NCBI RefSeq assembly: GCF_033878955.1 | Contig: NZ_CP138858.1 | Location: 1 to 64,000, forward strand | DNA from: Coraliomargarita algicola | Lineage (GTDB): Bacteria > Verrucomicrobiota > Verrucomicrobiia > Opitutales > Coraliomargaritaceae | Length of the DNA: 64,000 bases | Direction: 5' to 3' | Shown: positions 8,643 through 19,326 of the stretch, piece by piece | How positions within the stretch are numbered: position 1 is the stretch's first letter | Layout: each line of letters begins with the position of its first letter | Translations under genes and position numbers: made by a program | Notes under the pieces: model-generated | The model's database searches: none | What the model saw: the letters and a program-made list of their open reading frames with translations, nothing else | What the model was told of the DNA's origin: nothing

Positions 8643-10071
8643 ATGCACTTATCCCTAAATTTTGAATCCGCCCAGCCTTTGAATGATTTCTGGAGCTTTG
8701 GTGGCAATACTTGTCACGCAACTTTATGGTTTCGTAAAGATTTACAGCATCAATTGAAGTTAACGAATACTCATCTGGGTTTTAAGTATGTGCGTTGCCA
8801 TGGAATACTGAATGACGATATGGAGGTAGTTCTGGCGGACGGTTCTTTCAGTTTTAAGCGTATTATTGGTTCGATTCAGGCTATTTTGGATTTGGGAATG
8901 AAGCCATTTATCGAATTGTCTTCGATGCCTGCATCACTCGCATCGAATGAGAAGGGGTTGACAGCCTATGGATTTCGTTCGGCGCCACCTAACGATTGGG
9001 ATCGATGGCAATCTATGATTCATGAGATGACTTTAGCGCTTAAAGATGCCTTTGGTCTGGAGGCTATGCGGGAGTGGTATTTCGAAGTCTGGAATGAGCC
9101 GGACATCGGCTTTTGGTCCGGCACACAGCAAGAGTATTTTAAGCTTTATGATCTTTCCGCGCAGGCAGTGAAATCAGTCGACGCTGAATTGAAATTTGGG
9201 GGACCAGCGACGGCGCGCACTAATTGGATCGATGAGTTTCTGGAGCATATCTCTAAAGATTCTCCGGACTACACATTGGCTGCTCGGCGGTGCGATTTTA
9301 TCAGGTACTCATGCCTATCCGAGTGATTTGGAGTTTCTGGATGCGGCTCATGGTGAGGTAAACCTCGTGCATTCGAATATTATGGCTGAGCTTTTTGCTG
9401 CAGTGCGAAAAAAAGTCGATGCTGCATTGGGAGAGGGCTTTCCAGTGATCATCGGGGAGTGGAATTCTTCGGCGGGACCACTGGCGGAAAACCATGATAC
9501 CTGTAATAATGCCGCCTTTATTTGCAAGACTATGGTGGAGCTCATGCCGTATTGTCAGGGCAGCTTGGTCTGGAATATTAGCGATATATACGAAGAGTGC
9601 GGCTTTCATTATGAGCCATTCCATGGCGGCTATGGTTTGATGACGGTGAATGATTTACCCAAAGCTTGTTTTCATGGTTTCCGTCTGTTGGCTGAGCATA
9701 CTGGTCAGCAAATTGCCGTGAATGTGAGTGATCGTCTGGATGGCTTTGGAGCGATGGCCTCCTGTGATGGTGATCAAGTCAGAGTATTAATTTATTATCA
9801 TCAAGAGCCTGATGTCGACGCGGCAGATTTTGTGGAGATTCAAATTCTGAAACAACAGGGGGCGGCTTGTTTGGAAAGTGTTTTGCCGGGGCGAGGCAGT
9901 GCCTACGAAACTTGGTTGGAATTAGGTAAGCCTGCGTATTTAAATCGAGCTGTATTGGATGCTTTGGAATCCGCCTCTAAAACCAGCGTAGAATCCATTG
10001 ATTTGTCGCAAATGATCCGAGTTCAACGTGGTTCGGTTGTGCAAGTTTCATGGAAGCTTGATGCGAGTTAG
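8643..10071 (+). pseudogene. GH39-type glycosidase (beta-xylosidase-like), split by a one-base frameshift
   Basis: The first frame (8643 to about 9303) has the GH39 start fold and the acid/base motif EVWNEPDIGFW. The second frame (from about 9305 to 10071) continues with THAYPSDLEFL, the nucleophile region VIIGEWNSS, and LVWNISDIYEECG. Removing one G of the GG pair at 9304-9305 joins the frames and restores DFISTHAYP, the normal family motif, giving a protein of about 475 residues. There is no signal peptide. The rest of the gene looks undamaged, so this is either a recent mutation or an assembly error. It precedes a SASA esterase by 57 bp, suggesting joint deconstruction of a substituted glycan. 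Family assignment is good; sugar specificity is not known. Confidence 0.8.
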
Positions 10072-10128
10072 CGTACTCTCGTTGTCGGGGATTGAGTGAT
10101 CAATTATATAGAATGTGAAGCTCTTACT

Positions 10129-12063
10129 ATGAATCTATTGACGCAGATAGCTGGGCGTAATTCATTGGATGTGGTGCGTTTCCACCCAGCCTTTATGGAT
10201 CGTATGGTTTTGCAGCGCGAGTTGCCAATTACTGTGCGTGGTTCGAGTTTGCCACAGACCTTGGTTGTGGTGACATTTGCAAATTTACGTTTGGAAACGG
10301 AGTCGAATGTTAAAGGGCAGTGGGAAGTCGACTTGCCGGCGATGCCAGCATCATCTGAGTCTCGTGAGATGCGCATGGAGAGCGCTGGCCGGATCGTTGT
10401 GCTTGAGGATGTATTGGTCGGAGAAGTTTGGTTCTGTTCCGGGCAATCGAATATGGAGTTTGCGCTAAAGAATGCTCTGGAAGATGGTTCGCCGGAATAC
10501 GATTTTGATAACCCTTCGTTGCGTCTACTGCAGGTAGAGGTCAACGGTGCTGAAGAACCGTTGGAGGCGTTGTATGGGCAGCGATGGGAAGTGTGCCGAG
10601 CTGAGAGCGCTGACGAATTTTCAGCAGTGGCTTTTTATTTCGGTCAGGAGTTGCAAGCACGGCTACAAGTGCCGGTGGGGCTGATACATGCGTCTTTAGG
10701 CGGAACCATGATTGAGTCATGGATGAGTTTATCCAGCCTGCAGGGCGTACCATCGTCACAGGCTAATGTCGCGGAGTATTTGGGGGCGCTCGCTCGTTCG
10801 CGTGCGACCCGGATTGAGGGTGTGTGTCAAGATCCACCACAGTTGGAAACGGATGCCACGGATAGTGTCGGGGTTCGTTTGGGATGGGCGGAATTGGATA
10901 CCGCTGTGGCTGACTGGCCGCAAATGCAGTTGCCGACACAGTGGCAGCAGCAAGGCTTTGAGCAAAATGGGGTATTTTGGTTTCGTCGTGAGGTGCGTAT
11001 TCCAGAAGAGTGGCGTGGGTATGATTTAAAAGTCTCGCTAGGTGCTATTGATAAATCGGATGTGACTTACTGGGATGGTCAACGGATCGGAATGACTCCT
11101 AAATCTGCGATGTCGTATTTACAAGTTCGTGAATACTCGGTGCCAGCGTCTCTCGTTCGAACTGATGTGCATGTGCTAGCTGTACGAGTGCGTAGTGATT
11201 TCTTTGATGGCGGCGTCACAGGCCCAGCTGAGTCGATGTATATTACTTGTCCCGCATTGAGCGAATCTGCGTCGCTGCCATTGGCGGGGCAGTGGCATTT
11301 TCAAGTTGAAAATGACTACGGCTGTAGAAACTTGAAAACTCCTACGCAGCTTTTTAATGGAATGGTGGCACCCTATAGCTCCTATCCTGTGCGTGGAGTA
11401 ATTTGGTATCAAGGAGAGTCGAATGTAGGACGGGCGAGTGAGTATCAACAGCTGTTTCCAGCAATGATTCAAGACTGGCGTCGTGCCTGGGGGCGAGAGG
11501 AACTTGCGTTTCATTTTGTGCAATTACCTAATTACTTGGCACCCACAGATGAGCCCGGAGGCAAGAGCGAATGGGCGAGCTTGCGTGATGCGCAGGCAGC
11601 CGCTTTGGAAGTTTCGGATACCGGTATGGCGGTGACGATCGATTTGGGGGAGGCGGAGGATATTCACCCACGCAGTAAATGGCGTGTAGGCCAGCGTTTG
11701 GCGTGGAGTGCGCTTGCGCAAACATATCAGCACCAGGACATTCCTGCTTCAGGCCCTCGATTGCTTCGGTCAACAGTGAAAGGCGACCAAGTACATCTAC
11801 GATTTGAGTTATTTGGTAGTTCTTTGTCGGTTTCTGGCGAAAGCTTGGATGGATTTGCACTGGCGGGAAGTGATGGTGTGTATCACTGGGCGAATGCTCA
11901 GGTGGCCGACGATATTGTGGTTCTGTCGGCGCCATCAGTTCGGGCGCCTGTCTATGTTCGTTATGCTTGGGCGGACAATCCGAGGGGGACGCTGTATAAT
12001 CTTTTCGGACAGCCAGCTGCTCCTTTTAGCATCAGACTGGATGGGGCTAGCCGCTCAAGTTAG
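10129..12063 (+). CDS. Sialate O-acetylesterase-like carbohydrate esterase (SASA family)
   Basis: Predicted deacetylase of acylated sugars, 644 residues from ATG 10129 (an in-frame GTG at 10096 would add 11 unlikely residues). The block FCSGQSNMEF carries the nucleophile Ser107. The SASA domain is split by a roughly 170-residue beta-sandwich insertion resembling GH2 jelly-roll domains, and resumes with VIWYQGESN. The Asp/His pair is in EDIHPRSKWRVGQRLA. No signal peptide is apparent, so it probably acts in the cytoplasm. It lies directly downstream of the GH39 gene. Confidence 0.85.
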   Translation: MNLLTQIAGRNSLDVVRFHPAFMDRMVLQRELPITVRGSSLPQTLVVVTFANLRLETESNVKGQWEVDLPAMPASSESREMRMESAGRIVVLEDVLVGEVWFCSGQSNMEFALKNALEDGSPEYDFDNPSLRLLQVEVNGAEEPLEALYGQRWEVCRAESADEFSAVAFYFGQELQARLQVPVGLIHASLGGTMIESWMSLSSLQGVPSSQANVAEYLGALARSRATRIEGVCQDPPQLETDATDSVGVRLGWAELDTAVADWPQMQLPTQWQQQGFEQNGVFWFRREVRIPEEWRGYDLKVSLGAIDKSDVTYWDGQRIGMTPKSAMSYLQVREYSVPASLVRTDVHVLAVRVRSDFFDGGVTGPAESMYITCPALSESASLPLAGQWHFQVENDYGCRNLKTPTQLFNGMVAPYSSYPVRGVIWYQGESNVGRASEYQQLFPAMIQDWRRAWGREELAFHFVQLPNYLAPTDEPGGKSEWASLRDAQAAALEVSDTGMAVTIDLGEAEDIHPRSKWRVGQRLAWSALAQTYQHQDIPASGPRLLRSTVKGDQVHLRFELFGSSLSVSGESLDGFALAGSDGVYHWANAQVADDIVVLSAPSVRAPVYVRYAWADNPRGTLYNLFGQPAAPFSIRLDGASRSS

Positions 12064-12191
12064 GTGGCTGGAGTCATTCGTTCATTCGGGGGCATTGGCC
12101 TCGTTTGTCTTCCATTGACTGAGTCGCACATAATAAATCAATCCGAAGCTAGTAGAAATTCGCAAACAAAGTTGCTTTGCTCGGCGAAGCT

Positions 12192-12205
12192 GCGCAAATT
12201 TGCGC
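12192..12205. other. 14-bp palindrome touching the M48 gene start
   Basis: GCGCAAATTTGCGC is a perfect palindrome ending two bases before the ATG at 12207. It could be a regulator site or occlude the ribosome binding region, but one isolated copy is weak evidence. Confidence 0.25.
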
Positions 12206-12206
12206 C

Positions 12207-12989
12207 ATGTATTCGAAGCTCTACATGATCCCTCTTCTCGCTGGCATCTTACTCTGGGGGGCGGGTTGCCACACCGTTCCACAAACCGGACGTTCCGCGC
12301 TACATTTAGTGCCTGCCGATCAGTTGGCCTCGATGGCTTCGACTCAGTTCGGGCAGTTGAAACAAGAGACGCCCATTTCCCGGGATCCTACTTATAATGC
12401 GATGGTGCAGCGAGTGGGGGAGCGCATTGCTTATGTTGCGGCACCCGATATGCCGAATGCGCAGTGGGAATTTGTCGTGTTCGATGATCCTGAGCAGATC
12501 AATGCTTTTGCGATGCCTGGGGGCAAAGTCGCTGTATATACGGGGATCTTTAAAGTGGCCCAGACGGATGCTGACCTTGCGATCGTGATGGGCCACGAGG
12601 TGGCTCATGTGGCTGCGGGGCATGGTAATGAGCGTGTCACACAACAATTATTAGCAGCTGGGGGGGCCTTGGCACTTCAGTTTGGCACCAAGGATATGGA
12701 CAGTACGGATCGTACGATGATTATGGCAGCATACGGAGCGGGGGCTACGCTGGGTGTCATGTTGCCCTATAGCCGCTATCATGAAAGTGAGGCCGATGAG
12801 ATCGGCCTCATCTACGCAGCGAAGGCGGGGTATGATCCGCGCGCTGCGATCGGATTTTGGGAGCGAATGGATGCGCAGAGTGGTGGCTCTACCCCCGAGT
12901 TTCTCTCCACCCACCCATCAGGCTCCACCCGTATCCGCAAGCTGAATGAATTGATGCCCAAGGCTTACGAAATTTATAAAACACGCTAA
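12207..12989 (+). CDS. M48-family metalloprotease, putative lipoprotein
   Basis: Zinc protease of the BepA/LoiP type thought to act in envelope protein quality control; 260 residues. ATG 12207 is chosen because it gives a lipoprotein-like signal (MYSKLYMIPLLAG...GAGC) with a Cys near residue 21; the upstream in-frame start at 12177 would bury it. The lipobox is imperfect at its -3 position. The zinc motif HEVAH is followed by the third ligand Glu in ESEADEIG. The C terminus has the conserved LSTHPSGSTRI segment typical of periplasmic M48 proteases. It lies 11 bp before the M20 dipeptidase gene. Confidence 0.9.
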   Translation: MYSKLYMIPLLAGILLWGAGCHTVPQTGRSALHLVPADQLASMASTQFGQLKQETPISRDPTYNAMVQRVGERIAYVAAPDMPNAQWEFVVFDDPEQINAFAMPGGKVAVYTGIFKVAQTDADLAIVMGHEVAHVAAGHGNERVTQQLLAAGGALALQFGTKDMDSTDRTMIMAAYGAGATLGVMLPYSRYHESEADEIGLIYAAKAGYDPRAAIGFWERMDAQSGGSTPEFLSTHPSGSTRIRKLNELMPKAYEIYKTR

Positions 12990-13000
12990 AATCACATTAT

Positions 13001-14374
13001 ATGCAAAACCCAGTAGAGGTCCTCAAAGAATACATCCGTTTCCCTTCGGTTTCGACCGATTCAGCCTATGCCGAAGGCATGCGAGGTGCGCGCGAATACG
13101 CCACTGGCTTGCTAGAGCAGTTGGGCTTTACCGTGGAGGTCGTTCAGACCGATCTGCATCCCATTTTGTTAGCCGATCGTATCGGCAACCCGGATTGGCC
13201 ACATGTTGTGATCTATGGGCATTATGATGTGCAGCCTGCCGATCCTTTTGCGCTGTGGACAAATGAGCCCTTCGAACCGACGGTGCGTGACGGTCGACTC
13301 TATGGCCGTGGTACTGCCGACAATAAGGGACCCACGATTGTGCACATGGCAGCACTTTCACGCGTATTGAAAGCCGAGCCTGATCTTCCTCTGAACATTA
13401 CTTACGTGATTGAAGGGGAAGAGGAGATTGGTAGCCCCAGCATGCCTAAGTTCTTTGATCAGTATGCCGAGCGCCTTTCCAAGGCCGATTTCATGCTCGT
13501 TTCTGATACGGGAAGCCCCAATACAGAGCAAATTGTGATCACCACGGCACTGCGTGGATTGGTTGATTTTGAGATCAAGCTACGTGGTCCCAAAGGAGAC
13601 TTGCACTCCGGTATCCACGGGGGCGCGGTCTATAATCCGCTGCAGGCACTGATGGAGATCTGCGCCACTTTGCACAACCCTGATGGCAGTGTGAACGTGC
13701 CTGGCTTTTATGATGATGTCGTGCCGGTTTTTGATTGGGAGCGAGAAGAGTTAAAACGCTATCCTGAAACCGTGGAGAGTTATCGCCAGATGCTCGATGT
13801 ACCTGCGTTTTATCCGGCCAATGGCCTCAGCCCACTTGAAGCCGTGCGTTTTGGTCCAACGCTTGAGTTTAATGGTATCGGTGGTGGGTATCAAGGTGAG
13901 GGCTCTAAGACCGTGATTCCGAGTGAAGCCTTTGCTAAAATTACTTGCCGTCTGGTGGCCAATCAAGATCCGGTTAAGATTCAGGCGCAATTGCTACAAA
14001 CCATTCGTGAGCGCTGCCCCAAGGGGGTGACGCTTAGTTTCCGTGACGGTGGGATTGCGGAAGCTTATTACGTGGTGCCGCCGGAGCGTCCCAATACTCC
14101 GGCAGATCAGCCCCCGTCACTGGCCCGTGCGTTTAAGGCCGCGGATGCGGCGATTGCGGATCAATTTGGCAAGGCCCCCATCTATCTGCGTGAAGGTGGC
14201 AGTATTCCGGTGATTGCTGACTTCAACAAGCGGGCTGGACTCGACGCATTGATGATTGGGCTCTTCACGCCGGTCGATAATTTGCATGCTCCCGACGAGA
14301 GCTTTGATCTGTCGCTGATGGAAAACGCGATCGCCGCCTTCGAGCAAATTATTAAAAATATAGCTGCGGAGTAG
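13001..14374 (+). CDS. M20-family dipeptidase
   Basis: Zinc-dependent cytoplasmic dipeptidase, 457 residues, the usual size of the CNDP-like M20 branch. Metal ligands are visible in GHYDVQPADP (His), RGTADNKGP (bridging Asp), EGEEEIGSP (catalytic Glu and ligand Glu), SDTGSP (Asp) and LHAPDE (His near the C terminus). The central dimerisation domain begins around LHSGIHGG. It starts 11 bp after the M48 stop, so the two protease genes are probably one transcript. Convergent with dapL across a terminator. Confidence 0.93.
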   Translation: MQNPVEVLKEYIRFPSVSTDSAYAEGMRGAREYATGLLEQLGFTVEVVQTDLHPILLADRIGNPDWPHVVIYGHYDVQPADPFALWTNEPFEPTVRDGRLYGRGTADNKGPTIVHMAALSRVLKAEPDLPLNITYVIEGEEEIGSPSMPKFFDQYAERLSKADFMLVSDTGSPNTEQIVITTALRGLVDFEIKLRGPKGDLHSGIHGGAVYNPLQALMEICATLHNPDGSVNVPGFYDDVVPVFDWEREELKRYPETVESYRQMLDVPAFYPANGLSPLEAVRFGPTLEFNGIGGGYQGEGSKTVIPSEAFAKITCRLVANQDPVKIQAQLLQTIRERCPKGVTLSFRDGGIAEAYYVVPPERPNTPADQPPSLARAFKAADAAIADQFGKAPIYLREGGSIPVIADFNKRAGLDALMIGLFTPVDNLHAPDESFDLSLMENAIAAFEQIIKNIAAE

Positions 14375-14424
14375 TTAGGACACTCTTGCGATGGTACCGC
14401 ATGGGCGAGTCTATGACATAAAGC

Positions 14425-14464
14425 AGGCCAGTGATGGGGCTGAATCCGTTCCCACCACTGGCCT
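14425..14464. terminator. Bidirectional terminator between the dipeptidase gene and dapL
   Basis: AGGCCAGTG (14425-14433) pairs perfectly with CACTGGCCT (14456-14464); after one mismatch the stem continues for about four more pairs. It sits in the 125-bp gap between two convergent genes, the expected place for a shared transcription end. Confidence 0.65.
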
Positions 14465-14499
14465 AGCTGTGTGCAACAATTAGCTGTCGTCAGTCCGAC

Positions 14500-15744
<1,245 letters not shown>

Positions 15745-15830
15745 ATTTGTCGTGTCGTTTGTGTGTGTTAAGTTCTGATTATGATTGTGAAAAATGGTAC
15801 AAGGTAGTTAATCTCTACGAAAATCTTGTT

Positions 15831-16673
15831 ATGCAGACAATTCAATCGGTAAATGAAATGCAATCTCACGCGATCGGCTTGCGCTCTAGCGGGCGCCTGA
15901 TCGGGCTCGTGCCTACTATGGGCTGCCTACATGAGGGGCATTTGTCTCTAATTGATATTGCCAAGGAAAAGGCCGATAAGGTCATTGTTTCCATTTTTGT
16001 CAACCCCACCCAGTTTGGACCTAGCGAAGATTATGCGAAATATCCTCGTATGCTGGAGGCTGATATCGAGAAATGTCGCGAGCGCGGTGCAGATATTGTA
16101 TTTACGCCCACCGTGGAGGATATGTATCCGCAGGGATTTTCGACCTATGTCAATGAGGAGAGCATTAGTGCGGGCTTGTGTGGAGTCACGCGTCCGCAGC
16201 ATTTCCGCGGTGTGACTACGGTCTGTCTTAAGCTCTTTAATATCACGCGCCCTGATATTGCTGTATTCGGCCAGAAAGACGCACAACAATGTGCTGTCAT
16301 CAAAAAAATGGTAGCGGATCTCAACATCCCCGCCGAAGTTGTGATCGGAGAGACTCAGCGCGATGCAGATGGTATGGCGACGAGTTCGCGGAATTCTTAT
16401 CTCACTGAGAATCAGCGTGAAGAGGCCTGTAATATTTCCAAGGCTCTGATGATGGCTAAAGATATGGTCGATGCGGGCACGAAGAGTGTGGATCGTATCG
16501 TCGCTGAAGTGACTCATCACTTGATGCACTCCCGGCGGATTCGTGTGATCTATGTGCAAGTCGTAGACCGGGAAACAATGGTGCCTGCTCGTGAGATTTT
16601 ACCCGGCCAGCAATTACTCTGCGTCGCCGCGTGGGCGGATCAGACTCGCCTGATCGATAACATTAAACTCTAA
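15831..16673 (+). CDS. panC: Pantothenate synthetase
   Basis: ATP-dependent condensation of pantoate with beta-alanine in pantothenate/CoA synthesis; 280 residues. ATG 15831 is preferred to the in-frame upstream start at 15732, because the family begins just before VPTMGCLHEGH. Conserved blocks: PTMG and HEGH nucleotide-binding motif, FVNPTQFGPSEDYAKYPR, FGQKDAQQ, and the KMSKS-equivalent MATSSRNSYL. First gene of a panC-nadB-panE operon (4-bp gap to nadB). Confidence 0.96.
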   Translation: MQTIQSVNEMQSHAIGLRSSGRLIGLVPTMGCLHEGHLSLIDIAKEKADKVIVSIFVNPTQFGPSEDYAKYPRMLEADIEKCRERGADIVFTPTVEDMYPQGFSTYVNEESISAGLCGVTRPQHFRGVTTVCLKLFNITRPDIAVFGQKDAQQCAVIKKMVADLNIPAEVVIGETQRDADGMATSSRNSYLTENQREEACNISKALMMAKDMVDAGTKSVDRIVAEVTHHLMHSRRIRVIYVQVVDRETMVPAREILPGQQLLCVAAWADQTRLIDNIKL

Positions 16674-16677
16674 GCGA

Positions 16678-18279
16678 ATGTCTAAATTTTACGATGCAAT
16701 TGTCATCGGTAGTGGAATTGCTGGGTTGAGCTTTGCATTAAAGATCGCCGAAGCAGGCCACCGTGTGGCTATTATTACCAAGAAGAATTCGGCGGATTCG
16801 AATACGAATTATGCACAGGGGGGCATCGCTGCGGTGACATCCCAGACCGACGATGTCGAGATGCATGTCGCCGATACCTTGGATGCCGGTGATGGTCTCT
16901 GTGATGAGCAAGCAGTGCGTGAAATCCTAAAGGATGGTGCCGCGAGTATCGAAGAGCTTGCGCGTCGTGGGGTCGCGTTCACACAACTCGACGATGGTCG
17001 TGTGTCTTTAGGGAAGGAGGGGGGGCATTCCAAGCGCCGCATCTTGCACGTCAAGGACGTGACCGGTAAAGCGATTGAGCAAGCGCTGATTCACGGGATC
17101 ACTCATTCTGAAAACATCGAGGTCTTAGAGCATCATTTTGCGATTGAATTGATCACCGCCAGCAAGGTGCGCGCAGTGGGCCTGGACCATCAGCGTGACA
17201 AGGTGCTCGGCGTCTATGCGCTCAATAGTAAGACTGATGCCGTGGAAACCTTCGCCGCCTCAGCCGTGTTGCTGGCGACTGGTGGCATCGGTCAGGTATA
17301 CCAATTCACCACGAATCCGTCCATTGCGACTGGAGACGGTATCGCCATGGCCTATCGTGCGGGGGTGGAAGTGCGTAACATGGAATTCATTCAGTTTCAT
17401 CCGACAGCCCTCTATGCCAACGACTCGGATCGTTTCCTCATTAGCGAAGCCGTGCGCGGAGAAGGAGCGATTTTGCGTAATTTTGAAGGGGAAGCCTTCA
17501 TGGAGCGCTATGATCGTCGTAAAGATTTAGCTCCGCGTGATATCGTCGCGCGCGCGATCGATTCCGAGATGAAGCAATCGGGGGCACCTCACGTTTGGTT
17601 GGATGCACGTGGTGATTCGGCGGAAGTCATACGTGATCGCTTTCCAAATATTTATGAGCACTGCGCGGACCTGGGGATCCACTTGGAGAAAGATATGATT
17701 CCTGTTGTGCCGGCGGCGCACTACCTTTGTGGCGGTGTTAAAACCAATCTGGATAGCGAGACTTCACTCAGTGGGCTCTATGCCTGTGGCGAAGTCGCCT
17801 GTACGGGGCTGCATGGTGCCAATCGTTTGGCGAGCAATTCACTGCTCGAAGCTGTAGTGATGGCAACGCGTGGTGCCGAAGCACTTAAAAAATACCTCGC
17901 CGATGCCGAGCCCGAATCCTTCGAGCTACCAGAGTGGAAGGATGGCGATTTGCGGGATTCGGACGAACGTGTGATCCTTTCGCATAACCTGGATGAGTTG
18001 AAGCGCACGCTGTGGGACTATGTGGCGATTGTTCGCACCACCAAGCGCTTGGAACGTGCCCGCACACGTATTCAGAATCTGGATCGAGAGATCAACGAGT
18101 ATTATTGGAATTTTAAGGTCGATGAAAGCCTGTTGCAGTTGCGAAATATGATTTTGGTGGCAGGTTTAATCATTGATTGTGCCTTGCAACGTAAAGAAAG
18201 CCGCGGTCTACACTACACACTCGATTATCCGAACAAACTCGATCAGGCAATAGATACTACAGTCGGTAAATTTAGATGA
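16678..18279 (+). CDS. nadB: L-aspartate oxidase
   Basis: FAD enzyme oxidising aspartate to iminoaspartate, the first step of de novo NAD synthesis; 533 residues, normal length. The FAD-binding motif VIGSGIAGLSFA is at the N terminus, followed by TNYAQGGIAA. Other family signatures are EGGHSKRRILHVKD, MEFIQFHPTAL, and GLYACGEVACTGLHGANRLASNSLLE. The C-terminal helical domain is complete. Its stop codon overlaps the panE start (ATGA), indicating translational coupling of NAD and pantothenate genes. Confidence 0.96.
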   Translation: MSKFYDAIVIGSGIAGLSFALKIAEAGHRVAIITKKNSADSNTNYAQGGIAAVTSQTDDVEMHVADTLDAGDGLCDEQAVREILKDGAASIEELARRGVAFTQLDDGRVSLGKEGGHSKRRILHVKDVTGKAIEQALIHGITHSENIEVLEHHFAIELITASKVRAVGLDHQRDKVLGVYALNSKTDAVETFAASAVLLATGGIGQVYQFTTNPSIATGDGIAMAYRAGVEVRNMEFIQFHPTALYANDSDRFLISEAVRGEGAILRNFEGEAFMERYDRRKDLAPRDIVARAIDSEMKQSGAPHVWLDARGDSAEVIRDRFPNIYEHCADLGIHLEKDMIPVVPAAHYLCGGVKTNLDSETSLSGLYACGEVACTGLHGANRLASNSLLEAVVMATRGAEALKKYLADAEPESFELPEWKDGDLRDSDERVILSHNLDELKRTLWDYVAIVRTTKRLERARTRIQNLDREINEYYWNFKVDESLLQLRNMILVAGLIIDCALQRKESRGLHYTLDYPNKLDQAIDTTVGKFR

Positions 18280-19220
18280 AAGAATTCGACCTAGGACGAT
18301 GGACCTTAGTCGGCCCTGGTGCGGTCGGCCTCTATTACGGTGGGCGCATTGCTTGTCCCAGTCGCAAGCTTAGCGTATTAGCGCGTAGCGATGCGGCAGC
18401 ACTGGAGGCGCATGGCATTCGTATTGCCATGGTGGACCCCCGGACTTCGGAAACTGTGGAGTCCATTCAAGCCACGCTTGATCATGTGACGCGCGATGCC
18501 AAGACGATGGGGCCTACGGATTGTGTGATAATTGCGGCCAAATCGACTGTGAACGAGCAGTTGATCGACTCGCTAAAATCAATTGTCGAGCCTGGGCACA
18601 CGGTTCTTTTATGCTTACAAAATGGCATGGGGAACGCTGAGTTTTTTGCGAAGCATTTTCCCGAAAACCCCATTCTGTCTGGGCTTTGTTTCGTATGTGT
18701 GAATCGCACCGCGCCCGGCTACGTAGAAAATTATCATCCCGGCCGTGTGGAAATCGGCTCCTTGCAGGATCGTTGGCCGCAGGCCGCACAGACAGTAGTC
18801 GATGTTTTCAATCATTCAGGCATCGTGACAACGCATGCAGAAAAGCTCGATTCCGCGCTTTGGCGGAAGCTTTGTTGGAATGTGCCCTTTAACGGACTGG
18901 CAATCGCGGCCGGAGGGATTACCACCGACGTCATTTTATCCAATCCTGCATTGGTCGAACGCGCCCGTAAATTGATGGAAGAGGTGCGTGAAGCGGCAAC
19001 ACTGGCTGGGCACCGGATTTCCGATAAATTTATAGACGGCCAATTTTCAGTGACAGAAAAAATGGGCGCATATAAGCCTTCCTCGCTCATAGATTATTTA
19101 GCTCAACGGCCAGTTGAGCTAGAATCCATCTGGGGAGAGCCACTACGCCGCGGTCAAGTACTCGGCGCAAATATGTCGGAATTGGAAAAGCTCTATCAAG
19201 AGCTGAAAGCGCTCTTGTAA
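18276..19220 (+). CDS. panE: 2-dehydropantoate 2-reductase (ketopantoate reductase)
   Basis: NADPH-dependent reduction of ketopantoate to pantoate, supplying PanC; 314 residues. The Rossmann motif VGPGAVGLYYGG is at about residues 13-24, with LLCLQNGMGN in the middle. The C-terminal domain has WRKLCWNVPFNGLA with the conserved Lys/Asn positions and ends in the expected SELEKLYQELK helix. It overlaps nadB by four bases. Third gene of the vitamin/cofactor operon. Confidence 0.93.
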   Translation: MKEFDLGRWTLVGPGAVGLYYGGRIACPSRKLSVLARSDAAALEAHGIRIAMVDPRTSETVESIQATLDHVTRDAKTMGPTDCVIIAAKSTVNEQLIDSLKSIVEPGHTVLLCLQNGMGNAEFFAKHFPENPILSGLCFVCVNRTAPGYVENYHPGRVEIGSLQDRWPQAAQTVVDVFNHSGIVTTHAEKLDSALWRKLCWNVPFNGLAIAAGGITTDVILSNPALVERARKLMEEVREAATLAGHRISDKFIDGQFSVTEKMGAYKPSSLIDYLAQRPVELESIWGEPLRRGQVLGANMSELEKLYQELKALL

Positions 19221-19326
19221 GTGCGTTTGCAATGGTGTCATTGTTTGCCTGTGCCTGCATTTATCCTAAAGATGAGTTAGGCGATCTTCAGAAGTTTACT
19301 GAAATCTCAAGTCATTTGAGGAAAAA

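Noticed and set aside
9297..9310. Programmed ribosomal frameshift in GH39
   Set aside because: No slippery heptamer, no strong downstream structure noticed, and repair restores a canonical motif; mutation or assembly error is simpler.
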